A stretch of 48,227 nucleotides of DNA from Candidatus Aenigmatarchaeota archaeon (GCA_016202815.1 JACQNZ010000002.1:1-48227), one strand, 5' to 3'. Shown: positions 24,199-32,603, counted from the first letter of the stretch. The notes: generated from the letters alone by a model not told the origin. Numbers and translations: made by a program.

Positions 24199-24211
24199 TT
24201 AATTAAAGGAG

Positions 24212-27200
24212 ATGGTTGGCATGGCGATAGAGCAGATGGTTAAAAGGGACGGAAGTGTCGTGAATTTCGACAAGGAAAAAATAACCAACGCCATATTCAA
24301 GGCCGCACGTTCCGTGGGCGGCAACGACAAGGGTGTGGCGGAAAGATTAAGCAGCGAAGTTATTCGCGTTTTGGAAGATCGGGGAAAAATAATTCCAAAT
24401 GTAGAAGAGATACAGGACGTTGTTGAGAAAGTCCTGATCGAATCCGGCCATGCAGCAACCGCCAAGGCTTACATTCTTTACAGGCAAAAACGCGCCGAAA
24501 TAAGGGACGAAAAGAGGAAAATTTTGGAAAAGGCAAACGTTGATGAAGTCGACAAGATGTTCGACGTCAACGCGCTGCGCGTTTTGAAATCCCGTTATCT
24601 GAGAAAAAGCGAAGACGGGAAACTTATAGAAACGCCTAAGCAGCTGTTCACAAGAGTCGCGACGCACACCGGACTGGCTAACCTGTTCTATGACGAAAGG
24701 ATTTTCAGCAAAACTCCCGAAGCAAAGCACGCGACGGAAAATTTCGATCCGTCAGCAAACGACGCCCGCTACAAAGTTGGCAAATACGCTTTGAACCGCT
24801 ATCATCTTGAAGCCCTGAAGCGCGTTTACGACCGCATGAACGGAGAGGGTCGTATGAAAGTCGGCTGGAGTAAGTTCCTCAACATGATCGAGTCCGGAGA
24901 GATGGACAGCCACGAAAACGACATAGAAAATTTCTACAACTCAATGACATCGAAAAAGTTCATGCCTAACACGCCGGCGATAGCCAACTTCGGGAATGTC
25001 CTTGGGATGGGATCGGCGTGCTTCCACCCCAACCAGTTGATATCCGCAAAAGATGGGGCTAAAAAAATAAGCGAAATCAGGGTTGGCGACGAGGTATTAA
25101 CCCATCGCGGTAGATTCAGAAAGGTCAAAGAAATATTTATCAGGGAATCGAAATCTCTTCTTTCCTTCGACTGCAAAAAATTACCCAACCAGACTCTACT
25201 GGTGACGGATGAACATCCTGTATTTGCTCTAAAAGACGGCGAAGCTGGCTGGTATCCTGCGTACATGCTTAGAGAAGGCGACAACGTCGCGTTGTCGTAC
25301 CCCATCGAAACAAACGATATAGAAAGCATAAAAGTTAGTGACCTGGTCGAAGGCGTAACTGCGAAAGACGGTGTGTGCTATTATGAGTATAAAGGCGGTA
25401 AATTCGATGCGTTTGTCCACACTACAAAAAATGTAAAAGACAGGATTGAAGTGGACTACGACCTGATGAGATTGTTCGGATTTTACCTGTCCGAAGGCAA
25501 CGTTTCCGAAAGCGATTCAGTAAGATTCACGCTGTCTTCGGATGAATCGGATTATTGCGAAGATATTATCTCAACAATGGAAAAGAAGTTTGGAATAACC
25601 GCACGCATAGAAACCAACAAAGATCCTGAAAGGAAATGGCTATCGCTGCGTTTCCATTCAACGATACTCGCAAAATTCTTTGAAAACCTGTTCGGAACCG
25701 GTTATGATAAAAAGAAAATACCCGCTTGGATTATGGCGTTGCCTGTGGAGAAACAAAAAGGTCTGATGTCAGGCATGATACGCGGAGACGGGACAGTGTT
25801 CAAGAACTGGAATAAAATGAATGCGAGATTGGTGATGTCGAACACAAATCTTGTATACGCTTTCTGGCAAATGTGCATGCGCTGCGGTGTGTTTGCAGCG
25901 TTGGGGAAGGAAACCATGCCAAAACTTGCGCGCACCCAGCCGACAAGATGTACGCTCGGAACTGCAAAAGGACAGCTTTTGATGAACGAATTGTTCGGGC
26001 AAACTTTACAGGAAACCGTTGGGAAAGAAAAAACAGTTGTTGTAAACGGAATAACTTTCACCGAAATAGAAAAAATAGAAAAAAAAGATTATAATGGCGT
26101 TGTTTTCAACCTTGAAGTTGAAGAGGACCATTCCTATGTTGCGAACATGGTTTCCGTGCACAACTGCTTTGTCCTTGGCATAGACGACTCCATCGAAAGC
26201 ATAATGGAATCGCTGAAGCAGGCTGCGGTGATATTCAAATCCGGCGGGGGCTTGGGCTACAACTTCTCCCACCTGCGGCCCGAAGGCGATATTGTGAAAT
26301 CTACCAGCGGAATCGCATCCGGCCCGCTGTCGTTCATGCGCTTGTTCGACACGATGACCGAAGTAATAAAACAGGGGGGCATCAGAAGGGGCGCGAACAT
26401 GGGAATTCTAAATTCAAACCATCCCGACATAGAAAAATTCATCAAGGCCAAAGAGGGCAACAAGGCCCTGAGGAATTTTAACATATCGGTTTTGATAATG
26501 CCCGATTTCTGGGATTATTACGAGAAAAACGAACCGTACCCTCTGATCAACCCGCGCAGCGGCGAGATCATGCGGACCGTTAATCCCAGGCTGCTGTTTG
26601 ACATGATCGTGTACCAGGCGTGGGAATCGGCGGAACCGGGCGTGATATTCTTCGACCATGTCAACAAGTACAATCCGTTTTACGAACACTTGGGGCCCAT
26701 TGTTACGACAAACCCTTGCGTTGCTGCGGATACATTGGTTTCAACGGAAAGGGGCTTGGAAAGAATCGATTCTATAACATCCGAAAATATAACCGTAGAC
26801 GCGAGAACGACGCCGGCCGAATCCGGACAATCTACTATGCAGATGGGCGCATTGAATGTAAAGCTCGGCAAGGCGTTCAAGACCGGGTACAAAAGAACCT
26901 ACAGGCTTGTTACGAATTCCGGCTACGAACTGACAGCTACAGAAGACCACAGGATAATGACGGAAAGGGGCTGGAAAAATTTAAAAAGTTTGACGCAAGA
27001 AGACAGCGTGCTGATACAATCAGGGGCCGGCAAATTTAACGAAGACCCAAAACTTCCTATTGAAGTGAACAATAACATTGCCGGAGAAAACGGGAGAAGC
27101 TACACTTTAGGCCTTCCGTCTGCGTGGGATCACGAACTCGGCCTTCTAATGGGCTGGTTGGTTGGGGACGGCTTCATCAGCAATAGCACCCTGGGTCTCG

Positions 27201-29095
27201 TCTTCTCCAAAGAGGACGAAGAAGCAAGGCAAGTGATACAACCCATCTTAGAGAAATACTGCAACAGAAAAATCAATTTGCGAGAATATGATAACGGCTG
27301 CGTGCAAGCAAGGTCTGCAAGCAGATTTGTCATTGATTTCTTCTCGGGCTTGGGTGTGACCGGCAGCAAGGAAGACAGGCGTGTTCCGTCTTCATTATTT
27401 ACAGCCACGGAAGAAGCCGTGACCGGTTTCTTGAAAGGGTTGTTTTCGTCAGACGGGACGATAGGGATGGGCGACAAAAGCAGGAATTACGCAAGGCTTA
27501 ATTCCAGCTCCTTAAAACTGCTTAAAGACGTCCAGCTGTTGCTGCTTAACATGGGAATAAGAAGCTCAATTTATGACCGCTCTACAAACCCGAAGAAATT
27601 CAATTACATCAAAAAAAGCGGTGCTGCAGTTGAATATATGACATCAGGCAAGAACTATGAGTTAAACAATGATTTGCAATGCAAATCATGCATAGGAAAC
27701 AGCAGTTTCCTATGTATAAGCAAAGAAAATCTGCCCAGATTCTTGAATAAGATAGGCTTCTTACAAAGAGAAAACATAGAAAAGGCTGATGAACTTCAAA
27801 GCTTTGAATTCTACAGGGAGAACTTCGTAGACAGTGTTAAATCTATCGAAGATGCTGGCGAACAAGAAGTATGGGACATTAACGAGCCTGCAACGCACTC
27901 GTTCGTTGCGAATGGTATTGTGGTGCACAACTGCGGTGAGGTTTTGTTGTATCCGAACGAGCCTTGTAACTTAGGTTCGATTAATGTCTGGGCGTTTGTA
28001 AAAGAAAAAGATGGCGCAGTCTATTACGACTGGGAGGGCCTGAAAAACACCGTGCGTGTTGCAACAAGATTTTTAGACAACGTGATCGATGTAAACAGGT
28101 GGCCCACGCCTGAGATTGAGCAAATGGCCCTCTCGACAAGAAAAGTGGGCTTGGGTATAATGGGCCTGGCCGATCTGCTGTACGAATTGCGGCTGGCCTA
28201 CAACTCCGAAGAAGGCCGGAAGTTCATGGAAAAGCTTATGGAGTTCGTCAACTATTACTCCAAAGTCGAATCTCTTGAACTTGCGAAAGCGCGCGGGTCA
28301 ATGCCGTACCTTGATAAAAGCTTCTATCCGAACGGACGACTCCCGTTCGCCGGATTTGAGGACAAGAACAGCCTGAACTTTGACTGGGATGCGCTGGTCG
28401 AGGAAATAAAAACGCATGGAATTCGCAACGGCTACACTACAATAATCGCGCCCACCGGAAGCATATCGATGATCGCAGGCTGCTCGTCTGGTATAGAACC
28501 GGTCTACACGCTTGCGTTCGAGAAAAACGTGGCGATAGGAAGCTTCTATTACGTAGATCCTGCCTTCGAGAAGATAATGCGCGAGGAGCGTTTATTCGAC
28601 GACCAGCTGATCAAGGACGTCGCATTGAGCGGCGGGACGATACAGGGCGTGCAATATGTGCCAAGTCTGCTAAAGCGGACCTTGGTTACTGCCATGGACA
28701 TCAGGCCCGAAGACCACATACGCGCGCTGGCAGCATTCCAGCGCTGGACAGATTCTTCGATATCGAAGACCAACAACTTCCCTGCCGACGCCACGGTCGA
28801 GGACATGCGCGAGAGCTATCTGCTTGCGTACAAGCTCGGCTGCAAAGACGTCACAGTCTACAGGGACAGCTCTATCAAAAACCAGGTGCTGGTAGTCGCA
28901 AAGAAGGAGGAGCAAAAACGCATCCCTGTGGAAGCGCGCGGCCGTTCGGACATGGAACCGTATCAGAGGCACGCATCAGACGACATACCGGCGCATGAGT
29001 TAAAAAACTGCAAAGAATGCGGCACGGACTTGTTGAAAAAAGAAGGCTGCTTGTCATGTCCGTCGTGCGGCTGGGGCGTCTGTACGTCGGCGTGA
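24212..29095 (+). CDS. nrdJ: Class II (B12-dependent) ribonucleotide reductase with two inteins
   Basis: The 1627-residue precursor gives about 840 residues after removal of two inteins. An N-terminal ATP-cone (VKRDGSVVNFDKEKITNAI) is followed by NTPAIANFGNVLGMGSA, the first redox Cys at CFVLGIDDS, GGGLGYNFSHLRP, IRRGANMG, and the active-site NPCGE (thiyl-radical Cys with Asn and Glu). NEPCNLGSIN (second redox Cys), APTGSISMIAGCSSGIEP and a C-terminal zinc/redox segment KECGTDLL..CPSCGWG complete it. It reduces ribonucleotides using adenosylcobalamin. The frame extends slightly upstream of the probable start; ATG 24221 (MAIEQMVKRDG) is also possible. NrdR precedes it. Confidence 0.96.
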   Translation: MVGMAIEQMVKRDGSVVNFDKEKITNAIFKAARSVGGNDKGVAERLSSEVIRVLEDRGKIIPNVEEIQDVVEKVLIESGHAATAKAYILYRQKRAEIRDEKRKILEKANVDEVDKMFDVNALRVLKSRYLRKSEDGKLIETPKQLFTRVATHTGLANLFYDERIFSKTPEAKHATENFDPSANDARYKVGKYALNRYHLEALKRVYDRMNGEGRMKVGWSKFLNMIESGEMDSHENDIENFYNSMTSKKFMPNTPAIANFGNVLGMGSACFHPNQLISAKDGAKKISEIRVGDEVLTHRGRFRKVKEIFIRESKSLLSFDCKKLPNQTLLVTDEHPVFALKDGEAGWYPAYMLREGDNVALSYPIETNDIESIKVSDLVEGVTAKDGVCYYEYKGGKFDAFVHTTKNVKDRIEVDYDLMRLFGFYLSEGNVSESDSVRFTLSSDESDYCEDIISTMEKKFGITARIETNKDPERKWLSLRFHSTILAKFFENLFGTGYDKKKIPAWIMALPVEKQKGLMSGMIRGDGTVFKNWNKMNARLVMSNTNLVYAFWQMCMRCGVFAALGKETMPKLARTQPTRCTLGTAKGQLLMNELFGQTLQETVGKEKTVVVNGITFTEIEKIEKKDYNGVVFNLEVEEDHSYVANMVSVHNCFVLGIDDSIESIMESLKQAAVIFKSGGGLGYNFSHLRPEGDIVKSTSGIASGPLSFMRLFDTMTEVIKQGGIRRGANMGILNSNHPDIEKFIKAKEGNKALRNFNISVLIMPDFWDYYEKNEPYPLINPRSGEIMRTVNPRLLFDMIVYQAWESAEPGVIFFDHVNKYNPFYEHLGPIVTTNPCVAADTLVSTERGLERIDSITSENITVDARTTPAESGQSTMQMGALNVKLGKAFKTGYKRTYRLVTNSGYELTATEDHRIMTERGWKNLKSLTQEDSVLIQSGAGKFNEDPKLPIEVNNNIAGENGRSYTLGLPSAWDHELGLLMGWLVGDGFISNSTLGLVFSKEDEEARQVIQPILEKYCNRKINLREYDNGCVQARSASRFVIDFFSGLGVTGSKEDRRVPSSLFTATEEAVTGFLKGLFSSDGTIGMGDKSRNYARLNSSSLKLLKDVQLLLLNMGIRSSIYDRSTNPKKFNYIKKSGAAVEYMTSGKNYELNNDLQCKSCIGNSSFLCISKENLPRFLNKIGFLQRENIEKADELQSFEFYRENFVDSVKSIEDAGEQEVWDINEPATHSFVANGIVVHNCGEVLLYPNEPCNLGSINVWAFVKEKDGAVYYDWEGLKNTVRVATRFLDNVIDVNRWPTPEIEQMALSTRKVGLGIMGLADLLYELRLAYNSEEGRKFMEKLMEFVNYYSKVESLELAKARGSMPYLDKSFYPNGRLPFAGFEDKNSLNFDWDALVEEIKTHGIRNGYTTIIAPTGSISMIAGCSSGIEPVYTLAFEKNVAIGSFYYVDPAFEKIMREERLFDDQLIKDVALSGGTIQGVQYVPSLLKRTLVTAMDIRPEDHIRALAAFQRWTDSSISKTNNFPADATVEDMRESYLLAYKLGCKDVTVYRDSSIKNQVLVVAKKEEQKRIPVEARGRSDMEPYQRHASDDIPAHELKNCKECGTDLLKKEGCLSCPSCGWGVCTSA
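25019..26164 (+). mobile_element. Intein 1 in NrdJ (382 residues)
   Basis: The intein starts at Cys270 (GSA|CFHPNQLISAKDG) and ends VSVHN before Cys+1 (CFVLGI). Block A, block B (TDEHPVF), two LAGLIDADG-type endonuclease motifs (MRLFGFYLSEGN and GLMSGMIRGDG), block F (YNGVVFNLEVEEDHSYVANM) and the terminal His-Asn are all visible, so it should be splicing-competent and probably endonuclease-proficient. It sits immediately before the first redox-active cysteine of the reductase. The host gene is non-functional unless splicing occurs. Confidence 0.95.
26717..27931 (+). mobile_element. Intein 2 in NrdJ (405 residues)
   Basis: The intein starts at Cys836 (TNP|CVAADTLVSTERG) and ends GIVVHN before Cys+1 of CGEVLLYPN. 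Block B (ATEDHRIMTERG), endonuclease motifs (LGLLMGWLVGDGF and FLKGLFSSDGT), and block F/G (EVWDINEPATHSFVANG, HN) are present. It interrupts the NPCGE active-site box exactly before the thiyl-radical cysteine. Residues encoded by 27671-27717 come from two abutting palindromes and may be a later insertion. Confidence 0.95.
27671..27717 (+). repeat. Two palindromes embedded in intein 2 coding sequence
   Basis: GATTTGCA (27671-27678) pairs with TGCAAATC (27680-27687) around one base. CATAGGAAAC (27691-27700) pairs perfectly with GTTTCCTATG (27705-27714) around AGCA, with three more pairs at the base including one wobble. The block stays in frame and encodes LQCKSCIGNSSFLCI, between the endonuclease and splicing parts. 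Its GGAAAC arm matches hairpins at 1152-1200 and 6138-6230. Confidence 0.75.
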
Positions 29096-29100
29096 AGTAA

Positions 29101-29223
29101 ATGCAAACCGACCAGATTATGCGAAATGGAATTTGTGTGCATTGCAATTCGGCTGTCGAAGACCGCCACTGTAAGATAGTTTGCAAAACGTGCGGCAAAT
29201 TTTCCGATTGCAGCGACGGATGA
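29101..29223 (+). CDS. Tiny zinc-ribbon protein downstream of nrdJ
   Basis: ATG 29101 to TGA 29221-29223 encodes 40 residues with CVHCNSAVEDRHCKIVCKTCGKFSDC, i.e. paired CxxC motifs typical of a zinc ribbon, filling nearly the whole protein. It starts 5 nt after nrdJ and ends 5 nt before the next zinc-ribbon gene, so the three are likely one transcript. Its role is unknown; it could be an accessory or redox partner of the reductase. Confidence 0.55.
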   Translation: MQTDQIMRNGICVHCNSAVEDRHCKIVCKTCGKFSDCSDG

Positions 29224-29228
29224 TAACC

Positions 29229-29519
29229 ATGTCCGTATCTGAATTATTCAACAAATCTCAGAATTGTGGCGAATTGCTGGTCGCTTCCCAAGACAAAAAC
29301 ATTTGCTCCAACTGTGGTTATGAATTCAACAATAATCGCTCATTGATAATCTGTCCCCGGTGTGAAGAAACAATAAAAAACCTGAGTTTAAAAAGAAAAA
29401 ATAAGCTATGGGAAAAACAAAAATTAAAACCCGGTAAATGCCCGGAATGCGAAAACAAATTACCGTTAACACGGATTAAAATAAAAATGTTATGCCCCAA
29501 ATGCAACTATTGTTTATAA
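29229..29519 (+). CDS. Zinc-ribbon protein
   Basis: The 96-residue protein has three Cys pairs: CSNCGYEF, CPRCEETI and CPECENKL, followed by CPKCNYC at the C-terminus, giving two ribbons. A Lys-rich linker (LKRKNKLWEKQKLK) joins them. ATG 29229 is chosen because it follows the previous gene by 5 nt; the frame opens further upstream inside it. The function is unknown. It is convergent with the PadR gene, with 2 nt between. Confidence 0.6.
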   Translation: MSVSELFNKSQNCGELLVASQDKNICSNCGYEFNNNRSLIICPRCEETIKNLSLKRKNKLWEKQKLKPGKCPECENKLPLTRIKIKMLCPKCNYCL

Positions 29520-29521
29520 TA

Positions 29522-29824
29522 TTATTTCCCGTTTCCAAGAACGTCCGTAAACGTCGCGCAAAAACGCTGTTTAGCTAGGCGTAAAGCGTCTTTGCCTTTT
29601 GACGTTAAGCTGTATGTTACTGTCTTACCGGACTTCTTCTCCTTCACGAATCCCATTTCCCTCAACCCTTTTAATGCCGGATATATTGTTCCCGGGCTGG
29701 GTTTCGCGCCTTTGCGCCGCTCAATTTCCCTGGCAATCTCCGAACCGTTCATCGGTTTTTTAGACAATAGGAACAGGACCAAAAAAGACAGCATCCCGCG
29801 CATATCGCAACAATCGCCGCGCAT
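29522..29824 (-). CDS. PadR-family transcriptional regulator
   Basis: The 100-residue protein has the PadR winged helix: MLSFLVLFLLSKKPMNGSEIAREIERR, the recognition segment SPGTIYPALKGLREMGFVKEKK, and the wing GKTVTYSLTSKGKDAL. The start MRGDCCDMRGML carries a Cys pair absent from most PadR proteins, suggesting metal or redox sensing. ATG 29824 follows a TATA-like TATTTATATG near 29847-29857. A palindrome at 29871-29888 lies between it and the divergent small gene at 29905. Confidence 0.85.
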   Translation of the reverse strand: MRGDCCDMRGMLSFLVLFLLSKKPMNGSEIAREIERRKGAKPSPGTIYPALKGLREMGFVKEKKSGKTVTYSLTSKGKDALRLAKQRFCATFTDVLGNGK

Positions 29825-29870
29825 ACCATGTGTTGGTTGACCGATACATATAAATACTGCCCCGTTTAAT

Positions 29871-29888
29871 ATATCGTACATCCGATAT
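29871..29888. promoter_or_regulatory. Inverted repeat in the PadR/DUF5320 divergent promoter
   Basis: ATATCG (29871-29876) and CGATAT (29883-29888) are separated by 6 nt. The site lies between the TATA box of the PadR gene and the start of the divergent small gene, a typical place for a PadR operator controlling both directions. Confidence 0.5.
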
Positions 29889-29904
29889 GTTGGGGGGTGA
29901 GTAA

Positions 29905-30048
29905 ATGGACTGTGGTTGCTACGGAACGCAGCAAAGGAGCTTCCTGACAAAGGAAGAGAAAATTGAAATGCTGAAGGAGTATAAAGACTCCCTCGAACAG
30001 GAAGCCAAAGGCGTTGCGGAAAAGATCAGGAACCTTGAAAACAATTGA
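29905..30048 (+). CDS. Small DUF5320-like protein
   Basis: ATG 29905 to TGA 30046-30048 encodes 47 residues: an N-terminal MDCGCYG Cys motif followed by FLTKEEKIEMLKEYKDSLEQ, a charged helix that matches the small DUF5320 proteins often found beside PadR regulators and metal- or redox-related genes. A strong ribosome-binding site GGGGGGTGA lies 5 nt upstream. It is divergent from the PadR gene and followed by a strong hairpin-plus-T terminator. Confidence 0.65.
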   Translation: MDCGCYGTQQRSFLTKEEKIEMLKEYKDSLEQEAKGVAEKIRNLENN

Positions 30049-30055
30049 GTGCCAG

Positions 30056-30094
30056 CTTTCTCCGGGAAAGCCCGGGGAAAGCCTTTTTATTTTT
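30056..30094 (+). terminator. Intrinsic-type terminator after the DUF5320-like gene
   Basis: CTTTCTCCGGG (30056-30066) pairs with CCCGGGGAAAG (30071-30081) through 11 bp with one G-U, around an AAAG loop, followed directly by a T-rich run (30084-30094). It begins 8 nt after the stop codon. Confidence 0.7.
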
Positions 30095-30115
30095 CCTTCC
30101 CCGTATCATAGTCAA

Positions 30116-30568
30116 ATGAAAATTTTCAAAAAGCTCCCAAGCCTGCTTGAACGCAAGCCTTTCCATGCGCTTGCCCTGGTCTTGCTGCTGCTCAATGTTT
30201 CCGGCATTGCCGCCGAATCTAATTACGCGTCGTTTGTTGCGCTGGTGGCTGTTTTTCTTTCCGCGGTGACCAGCGTCGGGATTAAAATGGCCATGCGTAC
30301 GGCCAGGCCGAGGTTGAACAAATACAGGATAATAAAATACGGCTTTCCCTCCAGCCACACGCAAATAGCGTTTTCAGTCGTCACAGTATACGCTAACTAC
30401 GCGCCGCAGCTTTCTTCGCTGTTTTTCACGCTGGCGATCCTGGTGGCCGCCGCCCGCGTTTACATAAAAGCCCACAAAAAAATAGACGTTGTTGGCGGAG
30501 CCGCATTAGGGATATTGACAGGAGCGCTTTCTATCTGGAGTGCATCCAATTTGCCGGTTTTCGCATGA
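30116..30568 (+). CDS. PAP2-family phosphatase (membrane)
   Basis: The 150-residue protein contains the three PAP2 motifs: KMAMRTARPR (KxxxxxxRP), PSSHTQIAF (PSGH-like) and ARVYIKAHKKIDVVGG (SRxxxxxHxxxD-like). They lie between about four membrane helices. Members dephosphorylate lipid or polyprenyl phosphates at the membrane surface. Its place next to isoprenoid genes suggests a polyprenyl- or phospholipid-phosphate substrate. ATG 30116 is used since it begins MKIFKKLPSLLE just before the first helix; the frame opens earlier. Its 3' end overlaps the convergent synthase gene by 38 nt. Confidence 0.85.
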   Translation: MKIFKKLPSLLERKPFHALALVLLLLNVSGIAAESNYASFVALVAVFLSAVTSVGIKMAMRTARPRLNKYRIIKYGFPSSHTQIAFSVVTVYANYAPQLSSLFFTLAILVAAARVYIKAHKKIDVVGGAALGILTGALSIWSASNLPVFA

Positions 30569-31472
30569 TATCGCGTACGGTGCTTCCGATTACCGCGAAA
30601 AGGTCCTTTGCCAGCATCACGACAGAGGCGAGATATTCGACAGGCTTCGTTTTTCCGTAGTCCGACATCAGGTCGTAATTCCTCAGCTTCATCTTGGTCA
30701 GTATCGACGCATACTTCCATCTGAACAGGGACAGTGAAAACTTCAGCTTGAAATTGCTCAACCGCATCACATGCTTCCTTCCGGCATCTAGGAATTCCGC
30801 GGCCTCGTCAACGCGCTGCTTTGCAAACGCCCTCAGGCCTTCAGAATTTATGCCGTTCGGGCCGAAGATGTCGAACCTCAGCTTTTCACCGCGCGTGACT
30901 TTCACGTCGTTGGATTTCATATCAAACCTGAAGTCCCTGAGCAGATGCGTCAGGTTTATGCCTATGCCGAGGTTGCGCGCAACGTTTTCTTTTGTTTTTT
31001 CGTCCATTCTCGGGTCCAGCAACGATAGCGTTATCATGAAGGGCGAGCTTCCCGTAAGGTAGCAATAGTTTATCAGGTCCTTGTACGCTATCAGCTTGCT
31101 CTTGTTTTTCGAATCGAACTCCATTGTTGTGAAAAGGTTTTCTATCTGCGGCCTGATCATTCTCGCTGTGGCTGGGTTGTAATCTATGAATTTCTGCAGG
31201 GCGCGGTCCCTGTCTGTCATATTTTTCACAGGCTCCCCTCTAAACAAGGCTTCAAGCCTCGTCCTGTGTTCGCGCAGGATTTTTATCCTGGTGGCCTGGC
31301 TTATCCCCTTCCTGTCGACCAGGTCGTCCAGTCTTCGCAGGTAATAATAAAGGAAAAGCGCCGCCGCTCTTTTCTTTCTGGGAAACGTAAAAGTCAGGTA
31401 ATACAACGCCCTGTTGGCGCGCTTGCACGCTGTCTTTGCCTTTCTTAACAGGGCCTTGTCCTCAACATCCAT
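30531..31472 (-). CDS. Squalene/phytoene synthase family protein
   Basis: The 313-residue all-helical protein has the first Asp-rich motif (YYYLRRLDDLVDR, about residues 42-54) and a second in NLTHLLRDFRFDM. Such enzymes condense two prenyl diphosphates head to head, giving phytoene from GGPP or squalene from FPP. FPRKKRAAALFLYYYLRRLDDLVD is the usual N-terminal signature region. It lies in an isoprenoid cluster with IDI-2 and GGPP synthase on the same strand, so GGPP is a natural substrate. No downstream desaturase is seen. Confidence 0.85.
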   Translation of the reverse strand: MDVEDKALLRKAKTACKRANRALYYLTFTFPRKKRAAALFLYYYLRRLDDLVDRKGISQATRIKILREHRTRLEALFRGEPVKNMTDRDRALQKFIDYNPATARMIRPQIENLFTTMEFDSKNKSKLIAYKDLINYCYLTGSSPFMITLSLLDPRMDEKTKENVARNLGIGINLTHLLRDFRFDMKSNDVKVTRGEKLRFDIFGPNGINSEGLRAFAKQRVDEAAEFLDAGRKHVMRLSNFKLKFSLSLFRWKYASILTKMKLRNYDLMSDYGKTKPVEYLASVVMLAKDLFAVIGSTVRDIMRKPANWMHSR

Positions 31473-31559
31473 AAACAGGTAATGAGTGCGCAGGAATATA
31501 AAACATAGCCAAATAATACGCTTTACGACGTCACATAAATCGTCGATTGCACATTAATA

Positions 31560-32591
31560 TCATATTTGGGTCATCATTTCGCTGGTTTTTCCTGTAACAA
31601 TTGGTTTCCTGCCCTGGAATTGTTTGATATTCTTCGATCCTGTCAAAAACATCGCAATCCTTAACTCGCGTATGATGCGCTCCAATTCCGCCTTTGTCTT
31701 CTCATAGCTTGTGACAGCCGCACGCAACAGCGGCCTGGCAATTGTACACGCGCTTGCGCCAAGGGAAATCGCCTTCGCAGCATCCAGGCCGTTGTAAATC
31801 CCGCCGGATGCCAATATCGGTATCTTCACCGATTTCTTGCACCAGGCTACAGCAACGGCTGTGGGTATGCCCCAGTTGTTGAACGTATTTCCGACAGGCG
31901 AATTGCGGAACGATTCGACCGCAGTCCACGACGTGCCGCCTGAACCAGATACGTCGATCGCTTTAACACCGGCAGCTTCAATCGCTTTTGCGACATCCCC
32001 GTTTATTCCCGCGCCTGTTTCCTTGACAATGACCGGATAGCCCAGCTCCTTGGCGACCTGCCTGACCGCGCTGATTATTCCCTTCCAATTCCTGTCGCCT
32101 TCCGGTTGCACCAGCTCCTGCGCGGCATTGAGGTGTATGGCCAGCGCATCGGCTTTAATCGATTCCACTGCAGTGCGGCATTCACCAACGCCGTAACCTT
32201 TTGCAAACTGGGCAGCGCCTATGTTGCCGATAAGAAGCATGCGCGGCGCAACGTCTCGGACGCTGTACGTGCTCATAAGCTTGCCATTTTCAATCATAGC
32301 TCGCTGCGACCCGACGCCCATGCCCACGCCGGCTTCTTCGGCCGCACGTGCAAGATTCCTGTTTATCCTCTCCGCCTCTGCCGTCCCGCCGGTCATGCCG
32401 CTTACAAGTACGGGAGCCGCCAGCTTCTTTCCCAGAAATTCGATTTCCGTATCCACGTCGTCGAAATCCATTTCAGGCATTGCATTATGGATAAGCAGGA
32501 CATCGTCAAATCCCGCAGAGCCTTTGTGCTGCACATCCTTCTCCAACACTATCTTTATGTGGTCAGATTTTCTCGATTCCGTCTCAGGCAT
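31560..32591 (-). CDS. fni: Isopentenyl-diphosphate delta-isomerase, type 2
   Basis: The 343-residue protein matches the FMN-dependent isomerase: RKSDHIKIVLEKDV at the N-terminus, APVLVSGMTGGT, GVGSQRAMIE, HLNAAQELVQPEGDR, VIVKETGAGI, DVSGSGGTSW and the phosphate-binding ASGGIYNGLDAAKAISLGA. It interconverts IPP and DMAPP, feeding the GGPP synthase encoded 12 nt upstream on the same strand. The first codon (ATG 32591) fits the family start. Confidence 0.95.
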   Translation of the reverse strand: MPETESRKSDHIKIVLEKDVQHKGSAGFDDVLLIHNAMPEMDFDDVDTEIEFLGKKLAAPVLVSGMTGGTAEAERINRNLARAAEEAGVGMGVGSQRAMIENGKLMSTYSVRDVAPRMLLIGNIGAAQFAKGYGVGECRTAVESIKADALAIHLNAAQELVQPEGDRNWKGIISAVRQVAKELGYPVIVKETGAGINGDVAKAIEAAGVKAIDVSGSGGTSWTAVESFRNSPVGNTFNNWGIPTAVAVAWCKKSVKIPILASGGIYNGLDAAKAISLGASACTIARPLLRAAVTSYEKTKAELERIIRELRIAMFLTGSKNIKQFQGRKPIVTGKTSEMMTQI

Positions 32592-32603
32592 CCAAAATCA
32601 CCT

